Assembly: GCF_005280205.1 (NCBI RefSeq)
Contig: NZ_SUND01000025.1
Location: 1 to 49,810 of the forward strand
DNA: 49,810 nt
Direction of reading: 5' to 3'
From: Bacillus yapensis
GTDB taxonomy: Bacteria; Bacillota; Bacilli; Bacillales; Cytobacillaceae
Below the pieces are notes generated by a model, which was not told the origin of the DNA, searched no databases, and saw only the letters and a list, made by a program, of their open reading frames with translations. This document shows positions 17,411 through 25,028 of the stretch, in pieces (within the stretch, counting starts at the first letter, position 1; each line of letters begins with the position of its first letter). The position numbers and the translations under genes are program-made.

Positions 17411-18239
17411 ACCCTACATCACCACCATTTTCACCAGTAAATTCAACATGATAATTTTCAATTTTATTAGTCATATAGATTTTCTTGCTCAAATCCATAC
17501 TCACTTCTTTCTTGGCAATCAAATGTTTAAACAAGATTAGTCCCAAACCTTTATCTAAACTGTATTCCTTTTCCAATCTGGAGAAGATGCCTTGAAATGT
17601 ATCGGATTTATTCGTCAAATACTGAACCATATCCCTTTTCAAGTGGGGCAAGTTCAATGTAAGGGATGGGTAATCTTGAATGTCATAGGAGTTCAATGCC
17701 CACCCAATATTTCGTGCCAATTGTTTATTGATCTCTTTTTCTGTTACAATTCCAAAATCAATCCCTTTCTTTTCAAAATACCTTCTTTGGAGTTCCAATC
17801 TTTGCAAGGTAGCATTTTTCTCTAGCTCTTGCGATTGCTTAATTATTCTTGCTTGATAATAATGCTCACCATTTTCCCGCTTCCTTGTTACCAAAAAAGA
17901 AACCGTAAAGATATGCGGTACTTGTGTCTTCGAATCAAATAATTTCTTTGTAAGCTCCTCATCTACTTGAACATTCATGTCGTGGAAATCTAGTAAAGGG
18001 TACTGCTCCCTTATGTCAGTAACATTGTCGTCAAACTCCAATAAATAGAAGTAATATAACTGCAAATCACTTAACATATGATGCACCCTTTGAGTGGTAT
18101 GACCAAATATGCGAGTGGATCGCCCTTTTGAAGCTATATCCTGTACGAGTAGCCAAGGCTTGTAGTCTTTTCCTATTCCTTGCCCACGTTTTTCTTTTAG
18201 AAATCTATTAATGGTTGTTTCATTCCATTCTCTAATCAT
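17394..18239 (-). CDS. tnsA: Tn7-like TnsA homologue lacking two catalytic residues
   Basis: 281 residues that align over their whole length with Tn7 TnsA, including GKDYKPWL, QRVHHMLSDLQ, FDDNVTDIREQYPLL and ATLQRLELQRRYF. In Tn7 the nuclease residues are Glu63, Asp114 and Lys132. Here the first position is Gln60 (SDLQ for SDLE; codon CAG), the second Ser114 (TVSFLV for STDFLV; codon TCT), and only Lys134 is kept. The reading frame is intact and the TnsC-binding-type C-terminus is present. The protein is therefore probably a structural subunit without 5' strand cleavage. It overlaps the AraC-like gene by 8 nt and tnsB by 17 nt. The alignment is by eye against my memory of the Tn7 sequence. 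Confidence 0.88.
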   Translation of the reverse strand: MIREWNETTINRFLKEKRGQGIGKDYKPWLLVQDIASKGRSTRIFGHTTQRVHHMLSDLQLYYFYLLEFDDNVTDIREQYPLLDFHDMNVQVDEELTKKLFDSKTQVPHIFTVSFLVTRKRENGEHYYQARIIKQSQELEKNATLQRLELQRRYFEKKGIDFGIVTEKEINKQLARNIGWALNSYDIQDYPSLTLNLPHLKRDMVQYLTNKSDTFQGIFSRLEKEYSLDKGLGLILFKHLIAKKEVSMDLSKKIYMTNKIENYHVEFTGENGGDVGYAVGN

Positions 18240-18585
18240 CTGATATTCCCCTATTCTCTCTTTCTTGTAGAATAATGTGTTTATTTGCTATGGCTGAATC
18301 AACAGTCATTTTGAATTCACAACGAAAAAGATTAGAGAACTCATCCCAACTATTAAATGGGGAGTAATCTATATTCTGTAAATCATGGGTACTGCATAAT
18401 TCATCTTTTATTAGAGTTAATTGTCTACGGATCAAATAACGTAAGAACTGTAGTCCAGTTACATTTTGAAATTCATCCAAAAAATCACTAAAGGAATAAC
18501 CTGTAAGTGTTTCTACATGTACATTGCAAATCTCGTCATGATAATGCTGTTCAATGTATTGAATGACGGCATTAACTTTGTCCAT
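18232..18585 (-). CDS. Small AraC-like helix-turn-helix protein
   Basis: About 117 residues from the ATG at 18585, which has AAAGGGGG upstream; the frame stays open further upstream but over a hairpin region. It is almost entirely an AraC-type double HTH domain: AVIQYIEQHYHDE, ETLTGYSFSDFLDEFQNVTG, RQLTLIKDEL, and then SPFNSWDEFSNLFRCEFKMT, which mirrors the 'GF-x-D-x-x-x-F-x-R-x-F-K' second HTH. There is no ligand-binding domain. It overlaps tnsA by 8 nt, so it is translated with the transposition genes and may control them. Confidence 0.75.
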   Translation of the reverse strand: MDKVNAVIQYIEQHYHDEICNVHVETLTGYSFSDFLDEFQNVTGLQFLRYLIRRQLTLIKDELCSTHDLQNIDYSPFNSWDEFSNLFRCEFKMTVDSAIANKHIILQERENRGISDD

Positions 18586-18614
18586 TTTATTGTTAGCCCC
18601 CTTTAAATAGGAAA

Positions 18615-18690
18615 AGGCATTTGTCGTTTGACTTTTGGCAATTCGGATTGTTTTTTTTATCCGAAATAATAAAGTCAGCAACAAATGCCT
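18615..18690. repeat. Nested three-arm inverted repeat between recombinase and AraC-like gene
   Basis: Three nested pairs share one centre: AGGCATTTGT (18615-18624) with ACAAATGCCT (18681-18690), GACTTT (18630-18635) with AAAGTC (18671-18676), and TTCGGAT (18642-18648) with ATCCGAA (18659-18665), around a T-rich loop. In RNA it would be a long interrupted hairpin. It lies 17 bp after the recombinase stop and 30 bp before the AraC-like start. A strong T-tail is missing, so an ordinary terminator is not the best reading. It may be an mRNA control structure or a protein/recombinase binding site. Confidence 0.7.
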
Positions 18691-18707
18691 CTACTTTTCT
18701 ATATTTT

Positions 18708-19277
18708 TTATAAGTTAACCTGTAAATACAGTTCATCCAGATCTTCTTGTAATATACCAAGATACCTTTTAGTTTCCGCAACGGATCTATGATTTAGGGC
18801 TATACATATGTAGTCAAGTGATATTCCTTTTTTGAATGCAAAAAAGCCCCAGGTTTTCCTCATGCCGTGTGTCCCAAATCTTTCTTTTATCCCAACCATA
18901 TCACAGGCTTCATTCAACATCGACGCAGCATACTGCCTTGTAATAGGTTGATTAGTACCTTTTCTACTTGTAAACAGAAAATCATCCTGTTTCTTTTCAG
19001 GAAAGTCTTTCATAAATTCTTTAATACTTTTTGCCAAATTTGGTGTAATTGGAAACCGCTTATATTTACCAGTCTTCTTTTCGTTCACTTCTATAAATTC
19101 TTTTGGCTTCTTACCATCCCATACTTGATTCACTTGCAACTTCAGGATGTCAGAAATTCTTAGAGCTGATGAAATGCCAACCATAAAAAGTAAAAAATCT
19201 CTTTTATTTTTCCCACGAAGGTATCCTTTAACTGCTTCAAGCTGTTTTTGATCCCGAATCGGTTGAACAACTTTCAA
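18708..19277 (-). CDS. Short tyrosine recombinase
   Basis: 189 residues, only the catalytic domain; the usual N-terminal arm/core-binding domain is missing. All catalytic residues are present: R40 (ALRISDIL), a beta-hairpin Lys in EKKTGKYKR (about 68-71), H137 and R140 (THGMR), H163 (LNHRS) and Y172 (KRYLG). The start is TTG, with AGGAGG 9 nt upstream. It lies upstream of the AraC-like gene and tnsABCD in the same direction, separated by the nested inverted repeat. It could resolve transposition cointegrates, like TnpI of Tn4430, or serve integration/dimer resolution of the adjoining replicon module. Its own promoter region carries repeated GTAAGATTCA motifs. Confidence 0.88.
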   Translation of the reverse strand: MKVVQPIRDQKQLEAVKGYLRGKNKRDFLLFMVGISSALRISDILKLQVNQVWDGKKPKEFIEVNEKKTGKYKRFPITPNLAKSIKEFMKDFPEKKQDDFLFTSRKGTNQPITRQYAASMLNEACDMVGIKERFGTHGMRKTWGFFAFKKGISLDYICIALNHRSVAETKRYLGILQEDLDELYLQVNL

Positions 19278-19294
19278 TAATGTTCACCTCCTAT

Positions 19295-19423
19295 GTGAAT
19301 CTTACATATTTATTGTAAATCTCTATTTGAGTAAGATTCAACAGCCTAGAGGCAAAATACAAAAATAAAAATGCTGATTTAATAGTATTTCTTTGTTTAC
19401 TCTTCAGGGTTGTGTAAGATTCA
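19295..19423. repeat. Repeat cluster upstream of the recombinase (candidate recombination site or operator)
   Basis: The 10-mer TGAATCTTAC at 19296-19305 recurs inverted, as GTAAGATTCA, at 19331-19340 and 19414-19423. The first copy also forms half of an imperfect dyad, TTACA-TATTTAT-TGTAA (19302-19318), with arms of about 12 bp and a 7-bp spacer. An inverted core plus two directly repeated accessory motifs next to the recombinase gene is how internal resolution sites of TnpI-type transposons are built. The simpler reading is an autoregulatory operator in the recombinase promoter. The rest of the 19278-19573 gap is AT-rich, with promoter-like DNA for the divergent gene at 19574. Confidence 0.55.
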
Positions 19424-19573
19424 GATATATTTCATTGTTAATGAATTATTATTTCATTCAATTGGAATTATTTGTTCTTTACTGCTACGATTAATTAGTC
19501 GTTAAATAATAGAATTGTTAATCAGAAGTATTTATTACCTTTATTTGTATTTAGTGATAAAGAGGGAAACCTA

Positions 19574-20248
19574 GTGGTAGACAAAAATTTTAATAAATTA
19601 CTAGAAGAATTCGACAGTATTTTAAACAGTATTAATACCGAGCTTTCAGAAAAGGTTATTAGTGAATTTAAAAAATCAAATAATCAAATAAGATTCTGCT
19701 TAGATGATGGTCTTGATGAAATCCAAGAAAAAATTAATAAAGTCCCAAGTGGGTCTGGACTTTATCTGTTTGAGGTCAATTTACAAACCTTTTACAAACA
19801 TGAAATTGACCTTTATGATGATTGGGGTCATAATGGAAAAAGTATTAATCAAAATAAAAGAGATCATTTCTTTGAATCTATAAATAGGTTGTGGAATGAG
19901 GCTATAGAGAGGGATGGCTCTAGCTATCCAAAGATTATCAAAAAAAGGTTTTTACACCATTTTTGTTTAAGACCCCTTAGAAATAATTTCGAGAGGGAAG
20001 AATGGATTCCTTTTTATTTAGGAATCAATAAAAACATACAAGGACGTGTTTACCAACATGTAAAATGTGATTCAAGTACATTCAGTATGAAGTTATCACA
20101 TTTATCTGAAACTGTATTTAGTGAATATCCTATTAGAGTATCAACCTTTGTAATACCTAATATTGAATCGAAAAGAAGATACATGCTCGTTAAAGAGATT
20201 GAGAGTATTGTACGAGAAAGATTACACCCCCTTGTTGGCAAACAATAA
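19574..20248 (+). CDS. Divergent GIY-YIG-like protein
   Basis: 224 residues, starting at GTG with AGAGGGA upstream. Residues 61-67 (GLYLFEV) and WIPFYLGINKNIQGRVYQH (about 142-160) provide the GIY and YIG strands and the following Arg. EIESIVRERLHPLVGKQ at the C-terminus supplies the Glu. About 70 residues are inserted between GLY and YLG, much more than in UvrC-type domains. The N-terminal 55 residues are helical. It is divergent from the recombinase gene, so the two promoters share the 19278-19573 interval, and it ends convergently at a strong terminator. Substrate unknown. Confidence 0.7.
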   Translation: MVDKNFNKLLEEFDSILNSINTELSEKVISEFKKSNNQIRFCLDDGLDEIQEKINKVPSGSGLYLFEVNLQTFYKHEIDLYDDWGHNGKSINQNKRDHFFESINRLWNEAIERDGSSYPKIIKKRFLHHFCLRPLRNNFEREEWIPFYLGINKNIQGRVYQHVKCDSSTFSMKLSHLSETVFSEYPIRVSTFVIPNIESKRRYMLVKEIESIVRERLHPLVGKQ

Positions 20249-20253
20249 TACAC

Positions 20254-20289
20254 GAAAGGATAGGGAGCATAATCTCTCCTTATCCTTTC
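20254..20289. terminator. Bidirectional terminator between convergent genes
   Basis: GAAAGGATAGGGAG and CTCTCCTTATCCTTTC form a long stem around CATAAT between the stops at 20248 and 20295. Confidence 0.8.
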
Positions 20290-20294
20290 AAAAG

Positions 20295-21377
20295 TTAACT
20301 CGCTTTCTCACCGCTAATGTTTGCCATTTTCGTTGAAAGCACATTCCGTATAGAAATCCTCAACTCAACAATCTCTTTTAGTTCCTTCTCTGAAATAATT
20401 CCTTTGATTAAGGATGTTTCCAACAAACTATCAAGGCCATCCAATGCCTTCATAGAATCATTGAAGAAACGGAATTTTTTCGAAATATACAGTTGATGTG
20501 CCTCGGCAATGTTAGCAACGCTGGATGTCGCTCGTTTCCTCATTTTCCTCACAAGATTCTTTTCCTTCCAGAATTCTGGCTTTCTTGTAATCTCGTAAAT
20601 CTTTTCAACCAACAGCAGAGCATTATTATAGGCCCCAAAGTTTTTAACATTTGGAGTAAAGGGATTTGGTAAATCCATTCCTTTGCCCTCTTTCTCTTTT
20701 ATATTGGACAAGTTTTTTGTTAGAATACGTACCACTTGAGTTGTTAAGTTATCTAACTCATCGAATTGAACTTGGGTTATATATTTCTGTCCCAATGACA
20801 TTTGGAGCCATGCAGAGGTTTCTTTTGCTGATCCTATTGCAATGCTGTATTGGTTAAATCTCTCACCTACATAAACTTGCTCACCCATTTCAATGCTGTC
20901 TTTAATTGAACGGGCACTTCTTTCTATCTGGTTTACAATGTGATCAACTTCGTATGAAGGAAAGTTCTGACACAGTTCAATTACCTTTTTTTCTAGCTCC
21001 CTAGCCTTCTTATAACCAATAAATCGCTTTACATCTCTTACTTCAAGGTGTTGTTGTTTTTTGGTTTGCTTTTCTTTTTGTACGGGTGCAAAATCTAATG
21101 AAGATTGGCTTGGTGGTTTTGCAGCAGTTTCAATTGAGGATTGTAGATAGGGGTTAACTTCAAGATTATCATAAATCTGGTAGGATCTGAACTTGTTGAG
21201 ATAGTGTTCAATGAGGATTTCCTCGGCTTCACATATTTCTTTTAAATCTTTTAGAATCCAGACAAATCCCTTCTCAGCCAAATCTTTTAGGCTGCTTTCA
21301 ATATCAAAGATACTATAATTCGATAATTCCCGAACTTTCTGATACTCTTGCTGTATTTGTCTAACTTTTTCATTCAA
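20295..21377 (-). CDS. Tandem four-helix-bundle (S23/IVP-like) protein
   Basis: 360 residues. Two copies of the four-helix-bundle domain known from 23S rRNA intervening-sequence proteins and the Avd accessory protein can be seen. The first is at about 117-215 (GYKKARELEKKVIELCQNFP, SARSIKDSIEMGE, AIGSAKETSAWLQMS). The second is at about 243-350 (NNALLLVEKIYEITRKPEFW, ATSSVANIAEAHQLY, DSLLETSLIKG). Such bundles form pentamers and bind nucleic acid or a reverse transcriptase. No reverse transcriptase is nearby. The N-terminal 115 residues are unrelated and end in a polar linker. The start is TTG with AGGAGATGATT upstream. Confidence 0.75.
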   Translation of the reverse strand: MNEKVRQIQQEYQKVRELSNYSIFDIESSLKDLAEKGFVWILKDLKEICEAEEILIEHYLNKFRSYQIYDNLEVNPYLQSSIETAAKPPSQSSLDFAPVQKEKQTKKQQHLEVRDVKRFIGYKKARELEKKVIELCQNFPSYEVDHIVNQIERSARSIKDSIEMGEQVYVGERFNQYSIAIGSAKETSAWLQMSLGQKYITQVQFDELDNLTTQVVRILTKNLSNIKEKEGKGMDLPNPFTPNVKNFGAYNNALLLVEKIYEITRKPEFWKEKNLVRKMRKRATSSVANIAEAHQLYISKKFRFFNDSMKALDGLDSLLETSLIKGIISEKELKEIVELRISIRNVLSTKMANISGEKAS

Positions 21378-21520
21378 TTTTAATCATCTCCTTTTAAATT
21401 TGATAACGAATTAGGAACACACAAAATCGACAAGGTGGAAAAGTTATCCAACACAATTTATCCTTCCGTTGACCAACCTTTTTTTGATAGGTTCCAAAAA
21501 TCCGGGGAATTTTTTGAGGA

Positions 21521-21934
21521 TTAGCCGGCAGTTTTTAAATCGACTGAAATGTTGTTTATAATTGCATCAATTTCATCGTCATCTAAGTATTGATCCTTTG
21601 CAACCATACGATGGAGACGGGAGTGGGTTTCTTGACAAACTTGGCAATAGCGAGATTCCCTAATGGTATAGAATTTTACCAGTTCACCTTCATCAGTCAA
21701 AAATACTTCCATGCAAAGATCAACATCACCATCTATGGTTAAATCATAAAATTCACCGGAATAAAACACCATTTTTCCGCACAACAGACCTTTTCCTTGT
21801 CTTTGAAAAAAAGTTCCTTCATCGTAACACTCATCACCTTCTCCATAAGCATCCTCGTAAATTGGAGGAAATAAGAGGGATTTTTTTGCCTCCTTTACAG
21901 TCTCTGCTAATTTCATTGATAATTGGTTATTCAT
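21521..21934 (-). CDS. Small acidic hypothetical protein
   Basis: 137 residues, Asp/Glu rich, with one C-x2-C pair in RYCQVCQETHSRLH that could bind metal with the following His. I do not recognise a family. A good RBS (GGAGAATGATAAA) precedes the ATG. It lies in a minus-strand row with the tandem four-helix protein downstream and the replication-type genes upstream, so it probably belongs to the same module. Confidence 0.6.
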   Translation of the reverse strand: MNNQLSMKLAETVKEAKKSLLFPPIYEDAYGEGDECYDEGTFFQRQGKGLLCGKMVFYSGEFYDLTIDGDVDLCMEVFLTDEGELVKFYTIRESRYCQVCQETHSRLHRMVAKDQYLDDDEIDAIINNISVDLKTAG

Positions 21935-22041
21935 TTTATCATTCTCCTTTTTTATTTGTATTTGATTTACTGGTTAACTGGGGTATTTCAGCTTACGGGT
22001 AAAACTCAAGAGGGGTAAATTAGATGAGGATAGGTAGCACT

Positions 22042-22935
22042 TTATTTTTTAAGTGCCTTGTTCCCTTTTAAACATTCTTCTATTTCCTTGAGGTATGACT
22101 CCGAGTAAAGTGGAAAGGAGTATAATGTTGTTTCGGTCAGACATTTTGAATGAGTGTTCTTATCGAAAAAAGTTACTTTTCTTTTTTCAGCAAAAAGTAA
22201 TCCTAATTCCTTAAATCTTTTCACAGCACTACTGAATCTTGCAGAAGATAATTTACCTTGACTAGCATACATTGAGAAGATAGAGTTATTTTTATCACTT
22301 CTTCTCTCTATATCAATGAACTTTTGACCATGAATTAGCATGTTTTCAAGTACATCTACATAGGACTTAATTTTTTTAAATAGATTGGGATACTTAACTT
22401 GAAAGTCGTGGTTTTTAAATAAGGCAAGAATCCGTTCATTTTCAATATATTTCTCTTTCTCCTTTCGTTCCCAATCGACAACACCATAAGACACATTCAG
22501 TAAATTGATCAGCTCATCTCTTACAAATTGACATTGCTGTGTATAGCCTTTTCCTTGTACTTGTGGAAAGCAAAGTAGCAAATCAAAAATCGAATAAGCA
22601 ACTGCTTCATCATAAGGTTGACCTGTGAAGTATTTGTATTTTCCTGTAGTGTCCTTACCAATCCACGCTTCGTTTCCATCGAATATTTCACAAGGAAAAA
22701 GTGTTTCTTCCTTTATAGCTTTTAATTTTGGAAAAACCATTGAAAAGACATTATTTTCTACTGCTGCACTCTCAAATTCATCATGATTCTTTAGGTTCAC
22801 AAAAGTAGTTGAAGCATCGTACTTTGTCTTCCGCCATTTAGAGGCCTTATCACCTTTACTCAACTCACTTTTTGCCATCGTTCTTTCTTGGATAAATGCA
22901 GAACGATATGGATGGAAATCTCTTGAAATTGTCAC
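22042..22935 (-). CDS. Hypothetical protein of the replication-like module
   Basis: 297 residues, GTG start with GGAGTAG upstream. I do not recognise the family. The middle is helical (RDELINLLNVSYGVVDWERK and on). The segment QGKLSSARFSSAVKRFKELG followed by LFAEKRKVTFFD looks like the recognition helix and wing of a winged helix, as in plasmid and phage replication proteins, but this is tentative. It follows the D5-like helicase gene directly, on the same strand, after a 146-bp gap that holds a hairpin, so a role in replication of the element is a fair guess. Confidence 0.55.
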   Translation of the reverse strand: MTISRDFHPYRSAFIQERTMAKSELSKGDKASKWRKTKYDASTTFVNLKNHDEFESAAVENNVFSMVFPKLKAIKEETLFPCEIFDGNEAWIGKDTTGKYKYFTGQPYDEAVAYSIFDLLLCFPQVQGKGYTQQCQFVRDELINLLNVSYGVVDWERKEKEKYIENERILALFKNHDFQVKYPNLFKKIKSYVDVLENMLIHGQKFIDIERRSDKNNSIFSMYASQGKLSSARFSSAVKRFKELGLLFAEKRKVTFFDKNTHSKCLTETTLYSFPLYSESYLKEIEECLKGNKALKK

Positions 22936-22973
22936 TATAAATCTACTCCTTTTTTTGTTTTTTAGTTGTTATC

Positions 22974-23021
22974 TAAGGTAACATGAGGAGAGAAATATTA
23001 TAAATCTCTCCAATTACCTTA
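22974..23021. other. Compound inverted repeat in the leader of the 22042-22935 gene
   Basis: Outer arms TAAGGTAA/TTACCTTA (22974-22981 and 23014-23021) enclose inner arms GGAGAGA/TCTCTCC (22987-22993, 23005-23011). No T-run follows on the minus strand, so a regulatory hairpin or protein-binding dyad is more likely than a terminator. Confidence 0.5.
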
Positions 23022-23080
23022 CTTGAAATTTTTGCTTGAAAGGTTGTTACCCCACTAAGGGACACCGACTCTCCATTTTT

Positions 23081-24934
23081 TTACTTTAATTTGATTCCAA
23101 CAAACTCAACAGCTCTAGTTTGTGATCCCTGATGTTTTGAAACACCATCGTCTTCAAATAGACTTTCCACTTGTGAATAAAATTCTCGTTGGGAAGCAGA
23201 TCGTACTTTGGCATTTAAACAAGCCTTTTTATATTCATCATAAAGCCTTTGCCCCGATACGCTTGATGCAATATCCAATTTCAAATGTTCACTACAGAAC
23301 CAAAGAGTGCTGTTATTTTTTTTCATGTAATCATCCATCAGTTTTTTAGCATTAGCACTTTCTGTAAAACTGTAACCATTTTTCATCAATCTTTGCAGCC
23401 CGATTAGTGCCCACTGTACAATTCCTTCCTTTTCTTCTAGCAATTCCTCTTTCAAATTTCTATTTATTTTTAAATTGGATACGGGTTTGTTAAATGGAAT
23501 GAATACCAGTCTGCGGTAAAAGCCTGTGGATGTGTCAACATAATTGGCGGGAATTTTATTGCATGAGAACAGGAAACGAGCTGTGTTGTTTAAGGTGAAA
23601 GGATTTTTATATTTCTTGTTTACTGCCGTACTATCACCAGCAACTAAACTTTTGAACATTCCTGTATCACCTATATCCTTTTGGGGTAAATCGGAGAAAG
23701 TGTTTAGGAGTTTTCCTTTTAATTCAGCAGGATAAAATTTATCAGAGAGATTCTGGAACGATACATTACTTACCAAATTCAATCCAATAACTTCTTCCAT
23801 CATTGAAATGTAAGTAGATTTTCCTGATTGTCCAGGTCCTACTAACACAAATGCCTTTTGGGCTTGTGTTTCAGCAGTTAATAGATAACCACTTAATTCC
23901 TGAATAGTTAGGATGTCTTCAGGATCTAAAACTTCTTCAAGGAATTTCTTGAACTTTGGACAATCCTGATGCGGATCATAAGCCACATTTAGTTGGATAG
24001 CAGTTCGATATGTTTCTGGGTATTCACTTATGGTACACGTATCTAATTTCAAGACTCCATTTTGAAAATTGATTTTTCCTTTACTCCTATTTGGATCCAA
24101 GATGCCCTCATCTGTTTCCAGTTCAGGTACTATAAGAGAATCAACTTCTTTAATCTGACTAAATCGGGCCTCCCCTGGTATAAGGCGGTTCTTGATCATC
24201 TTTTGTCTGTCTTTACTCTGCATTTCTTTGTATATCCCTCCTTTTTCCCTACGATATACAGCATCATTGGCATACAACAAATCTTCATCTTCAATTATTT
24301 TAAATGCTAATCTATCGGGTTTTAGTTTTAGCTCACCATTCTTTTCAACATAGTATTCCGGAAAAGAGTTCTTCTTTTCTTCAGTTTTTTCTTCGTTCCT
24401 AGTTTCTAGGTACATTCGCTTAAACCATGAAATCCCTTTTGAGGTACTCAAAGTAGTTTTGGGCTTTTTTATAGGTCTACCATGTAATGGAATAATTGTT
24501 TTTTCCTCAATGTAGTCTAAATTTTCATCTTTAGAGAATGAGCCATCCTTTTTATCTGTTTTTATGACAGCATTCAACATACCATCATTAAATTCAGCAT
24601 AAATGCAGCCTTGAAACAAATCCAAAACATCAGATAGGAGGTTGCTCTTCTCTACATCTTTAATTATAATTCCAACATAGGCATCGTTTGGGCTTGGCAC
24701 GAAACCAATTCCGTCTACATCAATTCTGCATTCATCTCTCAGTTTTATTGCCTGTTCAAGAGAAACTAACTTACTTAAATCGTTGCCTTTAATCTCCTGG
24801 TTCTTTATTGGATCCCAAGCAACAATTCGTTTCCTTTTTCCTTTTACTATTACTTTAAAACAAGCCCATTGTTTTAACCCTCCAATTTCATTTGGTAATC
24901 CGTTGTAAAGATAATTGTTTTTTATTGCTTCCAT
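23081..24934 (-). CDS. D5/SF3-type replication helicase with degenerate primase domain
   Basis: 617 residues. The C-terminal half is a superfamily 3 helicase of the phage/plasmid D5 type: Walker A GPGQSGKST (366-374), FSDLPQKDIGD (about 413-423), and motif C RFLFSCNKIPAN (453-464), with FYRRLVFIPF as the Arg-finger region. The N-terminus has the spacing of a primase-polymerase (WACFKV, GIGFVPS, then AYVGIIIKDVEK). The usual D-x-D of that last strand is replaced by I-I-K, so primase activity is probably lost. Proteins like this start replication of phages, satellites and integrative elements at iteron origins. The XRE gene lies just upstream and a repeat-rich region lies beyond it. Confidence 0.82.
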   Translation of the reverse strand: MEAIKNNYLYNGLPNEIGGLKQWACFKVIVKGKRKRIVAWDPIKNQEIKGNDLSKLVSLEQAIKLRDECRIDVDGIGFVPSPNDAYVGIIIKDVEKSNLLSDVLDLFQGCIYAEFNDGMLNAVIKTDKKDGSFSKDENLDYIEEKTIIPLHGRPIKKPKTTLSTSKGISWFKRMYLETRNEEKTEEKKNSFPEYYVEKNGELKLKPDRLAFKIIEDEDLLYANDAVYRREKGGIYKEMQSKDRQKMIKNRLIPGEARFSQIKEVDSLIVPELETDEGILDPNRSKGKINFQNGVLKLDTCTISEYPETYRTAIQLNVAYDPHQDCPKFKKFLEEVLDPEDILTIQELSGYLLTAETQAQKAFVLVGPGQSGKSTYISMMEEVIGLNLVSNVSFQNLSDKFYPAELKGKLLNTFSDLPQKDIGDTGMFKSLVAGDSTAVNKKYKNPFTLNNTARFLFSCNKIPANYVDTSTGFYRRLVFIPFNKPVSNLKINRNLKEELLEEKEGIVQWALIGLQRLMKNGYSFTESANAKKLMDDYMKKNNSTLWFCSEHLKLDIASSVSGQRLYDEYKKACLNAKVRSASQREFYSQVESLFEDDGVSKHQGSQTRAVEFVGIKLK

Positions 24935-24973
24935 CTTGATCTTCCTTTCTGAATTGAAGTATTTTGCACTTTA

Positions 24974-24987
24974 CTGCCTTTAGGCAA
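24974..24987. promoter_or_regulatory. Candidate XRE operator upstream of the helicase gene
   Basis: CTGCCTTTAGGCAA is a near-perfect palindrome (TGCCT-TT-AGGCA) 40 bp upstream of the helicase start. Almost the same 14-mer lies upstream of the XRE gene (25838-25851), and both are followed by AT-rich DNA ending in ATTTTTG. This suggests that one regulator controls both promoters. Confidence 0.45.
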
Positions 24988-25005
24988 TGTAAAGGTAATA
25001 TTTTT

Positions 25006-25022
25006 GCGGGTGTTTCCCCCGC
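25006..25022 (-). terminator. Short hairpin after the XRE gene
   Basis: GCGGG and CCCGC form a GC-rich stem (minus strand GCGGGGGAAACACCCGC) followed by AAAAATATT, not by T residues on the full tail. It sits 7 bp beyond the XRE stop and just before the candidate operator. A weak terminator is the likely role. Confidence 0.4.
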
Positions 25023-25028
25023 TAAATA

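Noticed and set aside
11855-18239. CRISPR-associated transposon (CAST)
   Set aside because: tnsABC and a TnsD-type tniQ are present but no cas genes or CRISPR repeats were seen in the window.
20295-21377. Diversity-generating retroelement (Avd-like gene)
   Set aside because: No reverse transcriptase and no template/variable repeat pair nearby; only the bundle fold is shared.
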